Below, one piece after another: positions 6,573 to 12,112 of a DNA stretch of 12,112 nucleotides. This DNA is from Bacteriovoracaceae bacterium UBA6261 (GTDB taxonomy: Bacteria > Bdellovibrionota > Bacteriovoracia > Bacteriovoracales > Bacteriovoracaceae): NCBI GenBank assembly GCA_002440825.1, contig DJVH01000025.1:1-12112 (forward strand), in the 5' to 3' direction. A program made the translations under genes and the position numbers. The stretch's first letter is position 1. Each line of letters starts with the position of its first letter. A model generated the notes under the pieces. That model saw nothing but the letters and a program-made list of their open reading frames with translations. It searched no databases and was not told the DNA's origin.

Positions 6573-7739
6573 ATGATAAAAGTAACTACCAGGTATTTAG
6601 CATCCAACTTCATTCCTCCCTTTATTATGGGCTTTGTTTTCTTCGTAGCCTTTTTGATCACATTTTACATGTTTCGCATCATCGGACTTATTGTGAACAA
6701 GGGCGTTGATTTAATCACCGTTCTGACAATGGTCATGAATCTCTCCGTGTCATTCTTTCCTCTGGCCGCGCCGCTAGCTGCTTTCTTTGCGACTATTTAT
6801 ACGTTGAATAAACTCAGTGAAGATTCAGAAATTATAGCGATGAGATCGTTTGGTCTTACTAAAATAAAAATTTATCTTCCTTTTCTTATCTGCAGCCTGA
6901 TGATTGCCCTTACGGTCAACTCTCTATCAAGTGTGTTTATTCCCAAGGCAAATGCAGCCTTCAAGAACACAGTGATCAGGCTGGGTTCTGCAGGAATGAT
7001 CGACAGTATCAAATCAGGACAGTTTTTTACAGACATCCCGAATGCGACTCTTTTTGCGGAAGAAGTGACGGATGACGGCAATAATTTTAAGGAAGTTTTT
7101 CTCCATCTCAGTAATAAAGAACAATCTGAACAAAGAATTATTTTTGCCAATACCGGCTCACTGATCAAGATTTATGCGGACGAATGGCATGCTCCAAGTC
7201 TGAGGCTGCATTTAAAAGATGGAAACATTATTAAGCTCAACCCAACAGGCGAGCAGGTCGAAAAAGTTCTTTTTGAAGAATATGATTTTCCAGTTTTCAA
7301 TTCAGACATCGCGACGACAATGCTCGATAAAGACAGCATGAAATCCAACAGCGAGCTGAGCCGCTTAATTGAACAGCGAAAGCAGGAATTTGAAAAAGCT
7401 GCTGCTGAAAAAAAGCTTGAACCTAACGAAATTAAAAACCTCAAATTGAATTTTTTCCGGACCAAAGTCGAACTCATGAGCCGCTATGCAACCGTTGTGC
7501 AAATTGTGCTTTTTATCTTTCTTGCCTTTTCATTGGGAATTAAGCGAGGGAGAGGAGGCGGAGGCCACGGCACAGCGAAGGCGCTTCTTATCTTAATTGG
7601 ATATTATGCAGTTTATTTCTTTTTGATCAGTCTCGCGCAAAAAGCTGTCCTGGATCCAATGGTGGCCAACTTCGCTCCGAGCATTCTCTTTGCTTTTGTT
7701 GGCCTTTACTTTTATCGTAAATTAGATTGGGCAGGATGA
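6573..7739 (+). CDS. lptF: LptF/LptG-family LPS export permease
   Basis: A 388-residue inner membrane protein of the YjgP/YjgQ family, part of the LptB2FG ABC transporter that pulls lipopolysaccharide from the inner membrane into the Lpt bridge. Six membrane segments are visible, three N-terminal (about 14-36, 55-75, 100-120) and three C-terminal (about 306-322, 334-354, 364-383), around a periplasmic beta-jellyroll-type region (about 122-300). The conserved coupling segment after TM2, LNKLSEDSEIIAMRSFG, contacts the ATPase LptB in this family. The symbol rests on position: the gene is divergent from pepA, as lptF is in E. coli; the sequence alone cannot exclude lptG. No second permease follows; the partner must be elsewhere. 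The last 28 bp overlap the convergent rodZ-like gene. Residues about 250-300 are unusually Lys/Glu-rich. Confidence 0.85.
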   Translation: MIKVTTRYLASNFIPPFIMGFVFFVAFLITFYMFRIIGLIVNKGVDLITVLTMVMNLSVSFFPLAAPLAAFFATIYTLNKLSEDSEIIAMRSFGLTKIKIYLPFLICSLMIALTVNSLSSVFIPKANAAFKNTVIRLGSAGMIDSIKSGQFFTDIPNATLFAEEVTDDGNNFKEVFLHLSNKEQSEQRIIFANTGSLIKIYADEWHAPSLRLHLKDGNIIKLNPTGEQVEKVLFEEYDFPVFNSDIATTMLDKDSMKSNSELSRLIEQRKQEFEKAAAEKKLEPNEIKNLKLNFFRTKVELMSRYATVVQIVLFIFLAFSLGIKRGRGGGGHGTAKALLILIGYYAVYFFLISLAQKAVLDPMVANFAPSILFAFVGLYFYRKLDWAG

Positions 7740-8962
7740 TTAGTTGCTGGCGCCTGAGTCTGAGGCTGTGCCGGCTGAGCTGGCTGTGATTTTTTTGCAG
7801 CTTCATCACTTGTTTCAGCTGATCCATCTTTGTTGAAAATGAAAAGAGGAACCATGAACTTTGTCTTTGCTTCTTCAGGAAGGACTACGTTCTTTGTCGT
7901 GCCTTTCAATGCCAGTAATTTATTGTTGTAGAACACTTTAACCGATTTTGTATTTCCGATAAAAAGTCGAATCAAAGCTCCACGCATGAAAACTGTTCTG
8001 CCCTGGCGAAGAACATACTTTTTAATTTCTTTATCATCCACTTTGTAAGTAATCCATGAATCGCCATCAACTGCATTGATAAAAACAGTCTCTACGCCTT
8101 TGGTAGCGGGAACGCGATAACGGGACGGAAGGTATTCGTCGTATTGTTCTTTTGTTAGTGAATTGTCTTCAGCAAATTGTTTCTCACCAATAGAAATAGT
8201 TTTCAGTTTCACATCGTTTACAACGACTTCAGTATTCTGATGAGCTAGTTTCTGATCCTGAATGATATTGACTTTAATGGGCTCGGCCGGAGTCGTCGTT
8301 GCTTCCGTTTTTGGTTGAGGAGCAACTTTTGGTTTTGGAGCTGATTTTGTTTTTTGGTGGATCGTACTTAAAACCTGAGGCAGCTTCATTTTATCTTCGG
8401 CAGTGCGATCCATCAGGTTTTTGATATTGAAACCGACCACTCCCACAATGAGGATCACGACCGCAGCCTTAGCTAAAAAAGCAGTCGAAGAAGCAGTGAC
8501 ACTTTTTACAGTATCAAGTGGAGTTGAAGTCATTGGTGTTAAGGTATTTCTAACAGCTTCGTTTTTAATTTCAACGTTTGTATTTTCTTTTTTTACTGAT
8601 TTGCTTCCGCGGCTGTATGTGGATTCTAAAACATCAAGCGCTTCTTCCTGGTTGATGCCAAGAATTTTTGCAGCTGACTTTACGAATCCTCTGACGTAAG
8701 TCTTGCTCGGCAGTTTTGCCAGATCATCATTTTCAAGATGCTCAAGCAGACCCATATGAATTTTTGTCTGTTGAGAAATTGTTTTAAGATTTAAACCGCG
8801 CTCTTCGCGTTTTGACTTTAAAAGCTGTCCGATAGTGACATTGACTTTAGCCTGTGCGCTTTCACTGACTTGATCTGCATTGGGATCAAGCACAGGTCCA
8901 TGCGGAACGCTTTCTGTTTCGTTTATTAAATCCTGGTCGTTTGTGTTTGTTTCGTCTGTCAT
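7712..8962 (-). CDS. rodZ: RodZ-like cell-shape protein (HTH_25, TM, DUF4115)
   Basis: A 416-residue bitopic inner membrane protein. A cytoplasmic HTH_25 domain at about 42-115 (IGQLLKSKREERGLNLKTIS...LPSKTYVRGFVKSAAKILG) is the part that binds MreB in RodZ. One membrane helix (about 162-180) follows, then a periplasmic Pro/Lys/Ala linker (about 205-230) and a DUF4115-type beta domain (about 290-355, INAVDGDSWITYKVDD...GALIRLFIGN). It would link MreB to the elongation machinery. The start lies 3 bp after the stop of the TPR lipoprotein gene and has no visible Shine-Dalgarno, so it probably depends on coupled translation. The acidic N-terminal extension (1-40) and the Pro/Gln/Ala-rich C-terminal tail (about 389-416, PAQPAQPQTQAPA) are extra to the core; the tail's last codons overlap the lptF-type gene. 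Confidence 0.87.
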   Translation of the reverse strand: MTDETNTNDQDLINETESVPHGPVLDPNADQVSESAQAKVNVTIGQLLKSKREERGLNLKTISQQTKIHMGLLEHLENDDLAKLPSKTYVRGFVKSAAKILGINQEEALDVLESTYSRGSKSVKKENTNVEIKNEAVRNTLTPMTSTPLDTVKSVTASSTAFLAKAAVVILIVGVVGFNIKNLMDRTAEDKMKLPQVLSTIHQKTKSAPKPKVAPQPKTEATTTPAEPIKVNIIQDQKLAHQNTEVVVNDVKLKTISIGEKQFAEDNSLTKEQYDEYLPSRYRVPATKGVETVFINAVDGDSWITYKVDDKEIKKYVLRQGRTVFMRGALIRLFIGNTKSVKVFYNNKLLALKGTTKNVVLPEEAKTKFMVPLFIFNKDGSAETSDEAAKKSQPAQPAQPQTQAPATNHPAQSNLR

Positions 8963-8965
8963 AGT

Positions 8966-9829
8966 TTAAAAGTTTGGTGATTCAATTGTTTGAGATTCTT
9001 TAATAATTTCCGTCTGGAAATTTTTGTTATTAGCACTCTGTTCTTTTATTTCATTGCTGAGTTTCTTCAGCTGCTGATTTGAAAGGGCCACAAACTTTGT
9101 TTTTGGAAATTTTTCAATAACAAGTTTAAACTTCGCTCGGGCTTCCTCGAAACGACTGAGATTCATGAGGACAAGCGCTTGCTGATAATGAGGAGCTGGT
9201 TCATTTACGCATGTTCCTTTAGAAGATTCGCGAAACGAGTCCAGAGCTTGTTTGAATTTATACTCTTCAGTATAGAGCTCGCCTAACTTGAAGTGAGCCT
9301 GGCAGTAATCGTCTTTTTCTTTGATCGATTTAAAGAGAAATTCATACGCTTCGGCACGATCACCTTCTTTTAAAGCAAGAATGGCGAGATTGTAGTAATT
9401 GCGGAATTGGTTTGAGTAAGTGAGATCTTGAGCTGCCTGATCAAAAAGCGCACGCGCTTCCTTGATACGGTTGCGTTCCATGTAAATGGTGCCCAGGTTG
9501 GCTTTTGCGTCCGTATTTTTTGCATCAAGGCTAATGGCTTCTTTTAATTCTTTTTCAGCCAGATCAGGTTGCTCGCGGAAATAATAGGCCATTCCAAGAT
9601 TGTTTCTGATGAGCGAATCCTTAGAATCGAATTCTTTGGCCTTGAGAAGATTGACCAGTGCCTGAGAGTAATTTTTCTTCACAAGGTCATTCGTACCTTG
9701 AGAATAATAAATTTCAGCTTTTTTCTGTTCGACGCTTTTTTCTGCGAACTCTGCGCTTGGATTATTGGCGCAGGAAGTTGCCAGAAAAGCGGTAAAAAGA
9801 AGTGATCCTATAATTCCATGGTGCTTCAT
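8966..9829 (-). CDS. TPR-repeat lipoprotein (PilF/PilW-like)
   Basis: A 287-residue lipoprotein. The signal peptide ends in a lipobox LATSC, with Cys20 as the lipidated residue; Ala at +2 fits outer membrane sorting. The rest is about six tetratricopeptide repeats (about 38-70, 73-106, 107-140, 143-175, 177-209, 213-246), with typical residues such as NNLGMAYY, ANLGTIYM and FKLGELYTEE, followed by a polar C-terminal tail (about 250-287). TPR lipoproteins of this size include PilF/PilW, which helps assemble the type IV pilus secretin. In gammaproteobacteria pilF lies directly before rodZ, and the same order here supports a PilF-like identity, though TPR proteins are easily confused. AGAGG 6 nt before the ATG supports the start. 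It is expected to be co-transcribed with rodZ and probably with the methyltransferase gene upstream. Confidence 0.8.
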   Translation of the reverse strand: MKHHGIIGSLLFTAFLATSCANNPSAEFAEKSVEQKKAEIYYSQGTNDLVKKNYSQALVNLLKAKEFDSKDSLIRNNLGMAYYFREQPDLAEKELKEAISLDAKNTDAKANLGTIYMERNRIKEARALFDQAAQDLTYSNQFRNYYNLAILALKEGDRAEAYEFLFKSIKEKDDYCQAHFKLGELYTEEYKFKQALDSFRESSKGTCVNEPAPHYQQALVLMNLSRFEEARAKFKLVIEKFPKTKFVALSNQQLKKLSNEIKEQSANNKNFQTEIIKESQTIESPNF

Positions 9830-9869
9830 TTAGAACCTCTTATTCTAAAGATGATGATTTAGACTATAG

Positions 9870-9897
9870 TTTACAAGCTTTATTTTCTTCTTGTAAA
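9870..9897. repeat. Inverted repeat across the methyltransferase stop codon
   Basis: TTTACAAG (9870-9877) is the perfect reverse complement of CTTGTAAA (9890-9897), spaced 12 bp, and it contains the stop codon of the methyltransferase gene. There is no U-run after it on the minus strand, so a full terminator is unlikely; it could slow ribosomes, protect the mRNA 3' end, or be a binding site before the TPR gene. Its arms resemble the TTACAAA/TTTGTAA arms at 792-813. Confidence 0.35.
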
Positions 9898-10998
9898 TAT
9901 CCCGACTGTTTCAAAACCCTTTGTAGAGGGAAATAAGTCGAATAATTCGGCAGTCTCGAGTTCATAATTGTTAAGAGCGCCCACAGTATCTCTGGCAAAG
10001 CTGGTCGGTTCACACGCAATGTAGATGAATCCATCTGGCTTGAATTCAGTCAAAAACTCTTCCAGATTTTTTAGTCCTGAGCGAGGAGGATCAATAACGA
10101 GCCAGTTTGGTCTAGGATGTCCTTCTTTTCCGAGGTTGATCAGGGCCTTCACGGCATTCTTCTCGTAAAGATCGATAGAGAAAAATTTCTGGTGATTCAA
10201 AGCATCCGGTATTTTTCTGTATTTATCCACAACCAGCGTTGTGTTCATGAATTTTCTGGATATATTCCCGTTTCCACCGAACAAATCGTAAACAACAGCC
10301 TTGGGAGGAATAACTTCAACGGCCTTTTTTTGAATCCAATTGCGAAGAACTTCGTTCATTTCAAAATTCACTTGCGTGAATCCGCCATCGGCATAAGGTT
10401 TATTCACTGAGATCTGCACATTGTGCCCAGGTTTATCCTGATCCTTGGCATAGATTTCAATATGTCCTTGCGGAGGCTGATTTTTGACCAGATTCAACCA
10501 GGTATTGTTTTCATAAATACGGCGCAATTCAAAAGCAACGCTCGGATCGATGATTTTGCACTTAGGAACGGGAAGAATATTATTTTTTTCATCCATCATT
10601 CCCAGTAGTCTTTTTTTCTTATCGTAGTGAAGCTGTATGCGATTTCTATAGCTGAAACGACGTTTTGCTCCATGGGTATTGATCACAGGAGTCCCGAATT
10701 TGAACAAGTGTCTCGCCAATGCGGCTTTTTTATACTCGAGTTCTTTTTCATAGGTAGTGTGCTGATAATCACAGCCGTTGCAGCTGGAGTAATGTTCACA
10801 TTCCGCTGCAATTCTCTCCGGTGAAGGAGTGGCGATATCGCTCAATTTTGCAAAACGCACTCCTTTTTTTTCAGAAAAAACCAGGGCGTCGCCTGTTTCT
10901 CCCGGAAGTGTTTTCTTGATAAAAGTAATTGAGCCGTCGGATTTATCAACGCCTTGGCCAAGAGGGTCGATATTTTCGATGCGAAAGTTTATTTTCAT
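9880..10998 (-). CDS. TRAM-domain RNA (uracil-5-)-methyltransferase, RumA/RlmD type
   Basis: A 372-residue SAM-dependent enzyme that makes 5-methyluridine in RNA, most likely 23S rRNA. Parts in order: TRAM RNA-binding domain (about 1-60), iron-sulfur cysteines Cys67, Cys73 and Cys76 (C-x5-C-x2-C) with Cys147 as the fourth ligand, FTQVNFEMN (about 207-215), SAM-binding VVYDLFGGNGN (about 235-245), IDPPRSGL (about 302-309), nucleophile Cys329 in IACEPTSFARD, and catalytic Glu363 in FPSTKGFETV. The usual CNP is CEP here. The start at 10998 is chosen over 11067 because TRAM homology begins there and a promoter lies between the two. TRAM plus the cluster favours RlmD over TrmA or RlmC, but target specificity is not certain. 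It leads the TPR-rodZ cluster. Confidence 0.88.
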   Translation of the reverse strand: MKINFRIENIDPLGQGVDKSDGSITFIKKTLPGETGDALVFSEKKGVRFAKLSDIATPSPERIAAECEHYSSCNGCDYQHTTYEKELEYKKAALARHLFKFGTPVINTHGAKRRFSYRNRIQLHYDKKKRLLGMMDEKNNILPVPKCKIIDPSVAFELRRIYENNTWLNLVKNQPPQGHIEIYAKDQDKPGHNVQISVNKPYADGGFTQVNFEMNEVLRNWIQKKAVEVIPPKAVVYDLFGGNGNISRKFMNTTLVVDKYRKIPDALNHQKFFSIDLYEKNAVKALINLGKEGHPRPNWLVIDPPRSGLKNLEEFLTEFKPDGFIYIACEPTSFARDTVGALNNYELETAELFDLFPSTKGFETVGIFTRRK

Positions 10999-11038
10999 AT
11001 GATTTACTGCTTTAAAGATTTCCTGATTTGAAGACTTA

Positions 11039-11068
11039 ATGATATGCTTTTTCGTCTTCACATACAAT
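11039..11068. promoter_or_regulatory. Overlapping divergent promoters of the methyltransferase gene and lepA
   Basis: Minus strand: TTGTAT (11062-11067) and TATCAT (11039-11044) are separated by exactly 17 bp and would start transcription near 11032, giving a leader of about 33 nt for the methyltransferase. Plus strand: TACAAT (11063-11068) is a five-of-six -10 for lepA with no clear -35; initiation near 11075 favours the lepA start at 11085. The two promoters share nearly the same 6 bp, so the two polymerases could not bind at once. Confidence 0.45.
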
Positions 11069-11084
11069 CAAAATGCAGGCTGAA

Positions 11085-12112
11085 ATGGACCAAAAGTTTA
11101 TTCGAAATTTTTCTATCATCGCTCACATTGACCACGGGAAATCGACTCTCGCGGACAGGATTATGGAAGCCACGATGGCCGTTAGTCAGAGAGAAAAGAA
11201 AGACAGATTACTCGACAATATGGATCTGGAGCGCGAGCGCGGAATTACTATTAAGGCGCAGGCGGTGCGCATTCCCTATAAAGCAAAAGACGGTAACACC
11301 TATTATTTCAACCTGATCGATACTCCGGGCCACGTGGATTTCTCTTACGAAGTCTCTCGTTCGCTCGCGTCTTGCGATGGTGCTTTGCTGGTTGTTGATG
11401 CTTCTCAAGGTGTAGAAGCGCAAACGTTGGCCAATGTTTATATGGCCATTGATAACAATCTTGAGATTCTTCCAGTTATTAATAAAATCGATTTACCTCA
11501 TGCTGACCCTGATCGAGTAAAAAAAGAAGTCGAAGATATTATCGGCATCGATACAAGCGATGCTTGTTTAGTTTCAGCAAAATCGGGGATTGGGATCGAT
11601 GATCTTCTTGAGCAAATCGTCGCTAAAATTCCAGCACCAATAGGGAGACCTGATACAGATCTGCAGGCCCTTATTTTCGATTCATGGTTTGATAACTACC
11701 AAGGGGTAGTTATTCTCGTCAGAGTCGTCGAAGGAACTATCAGAAAGAAAGACAAAGTCTTTTTGAAGAATGCCGGAATGGAATATGAAGTATTAAAACT
11801 GGCGGTGAACTCGCCGTTTTTTACTGAACTCGATTCGCTCACTGCTGGCGAAGTAGGAATGGTGATCTGTGGTATTAAAACTATTCGTGACGTTAGTGTT
11901 GGCGATACTATTGTTCATGCCAACAAAAAAGAGACTCCAAATGTCCCTGGATACATGGAAGTCAAGCCCATGGTATTTTGTGGGATTTTCCCTGTTGAGT
12001 CTACTGATTATGAAAATCTTAAAGATGCATTAGAGAAGCTGGCGTTGAACGATGCTTCTTTTTCTTATGAGCCGGAAAGTTCAGCAGCCCTGGGCTTTGG
12101 CTTTCGCTGCGG
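11085..12112 (+). CDS. lepA: Elongation factor 4 (LepA), N-terminal part (3' truncated)
   Basis: The first 342 residues of the translational GTPase LepA/EF-4, which acts on the ribosome and is linked to translation initiation and back-translocation; the usual length is about 600 residues, so the rest lies beyond the window. All GTPase motifs are present: G1 AHIDHGKST, G2 region ERERGITIKA, G3 DTPGHVDF, G4 NKID and G5 SAKSG. The LepA-specific segments PIGRPDTDLQALIFDSWFDNYQG and PGYMEVKPMVFCGIFPVE separate it from EF-G and TypA. The start is placed at ATG 11085 (MDQKFIRNFS), which matches family N-termini and has a weak AGG 5 nt upstream; ATG 11073 would add four residues and has no ribosome binding site. 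It is divergent from the methyltransferase gene. Confidence 0.96.
   Translation, partial: MDQKFIRNFSIIAHIDHGKSTLADRIMEATMAVSQREKKDRLLDNMDLERERGITIKAQAVRIPYKAKDGNTYYFNLIDTPGHVDFSYEVSRSLASCDGALLVVDASQGVEAQTLANVYMAIDNNLEILPVINKIDLPHADPDRVKKEVEDIIGIDTSDACLVSAKSGIGIDDLLEQIVAKIPAPIGRPDTDLQALIFDSWFDNYQGVVILVRVVEGTIRKKDKVFLKNAGMEYEVLKLAVNSPFFTELDSLTAGEVGMVICGIKTIRDVSVGDTIVHANKKETPNVPGYMEVKPMVFCGIFPVESTDYENLKDALEKLALNDASFSYEPESSAALGFGFRC

Noticed and set aside
6872..7477. Two minus-strand frames inside the LPS permease gene
   Set aside because: They are shadows of a conserved membrane protein gene, without start signals.
9870..9897. Inverted repeat after the methyltransferase as a Rho-independent terminator
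   Set aside because: The 12 nt loop, A+T-rich arms and absence of a U-run argue against intrinsic termination; it is listed only as a repeat.
10999..11067. 69 bp N-terminal extension of the methyltransferase (start at 11067)
   Set aside because: TRAM homology starts at MKINFRIE; the extension covers the predicted promoter and has no ribosome binding site.
11073..11084. lepA start at ATG 11073
   Set aside because: It adds only MQAE, has no ribosome binding site, and would lie at or before the likely transcription start; MDQKFIRNF matches the family start.
1..12112. tRNA, rRNA, CRISPR arrays, insertion sequences, phage attachment sites or riboswitches
   Set aside because: I looked in the intergenic stretches and saw no cloverleaf, regularly spaced repeats, transposase or integrase, or known riboswitch core.

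Overview
The window looks like chromosomal DNA from a Bdellovibrionota bacterium, probably near Bacteriovorax/Peredibacter. The evidence is moderate A+T content, Gram-negative envelope genes (a C-terminal-Phe outer membrane barrel, an LptF/LptG permease, a lipoprotein), a secreted trypsin-like protease of a kind predatory bacteria carry in numbers, and an MCP signalling tip reading FQTKLLSFNASVEAARAGE, which I associate with this group. The placement is inference; no rRNA or marker tree is available here.

Layout. Positions 1-710 hold the 3' end of an outer membrane beta-barrel gene closed by a strong terminator. Positions 885-1748 encode a secreted S1-type serine protease with its own promoter region, an upstream inverted repeat and a terminator. 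Positions 1863-2460 hold two overlapping small genes; the second resembles the DUF2283 family and the first a small nuclease-fold or toxin-like family that I associate with it, so this is a candidate toxin-antitoxin-like pair. Its 3' end overlaps the convergent gene at 2405-4396 by 56 bp. That gene is a methyl-accepting chemotaxis protein with a C-terminal hemerythrin domain keeping all seven di-iron ligands and with no visible HAMP domain, so a likely oxygen or redox sensor.

From 6509 down to 4499 on the minus strand is a pepA-trmL pair with an 8 bp overlap. An LptF/LptG permease (6573-7739) is divergent from pepA, the same arrangement as in E. coli, but lptG does not follow. Instead its 3' end overlaps by 28 bp a minus-strand cluster running from 10998 to 7712: a TRAM-type RNA uracil-5 methyltransferase, a TPR lipoprotein and a RodZ-like cell-shape protein. 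At the right end, lepA (EF-4) starts divergently from the methyltransferase and runs out of the window.

Most of the window is housekeeping: LPS export, cell shape, tRNA/rRNA modification, translation and peptide turnover. The accessory, less conserved part is 1-4500. No rRNA, tRNA, CRISPR, insertion sequence or phage gene was seen, and no stretch over 300 bp lacks a gene. The best candidates for something undescribed are the small gene pair at 1863-2460, the HAMP-less hemerythrin chemoreceptor, and a shared ACAAATGT-centred palindrome upstream of both the protease and the chemoreceptor.
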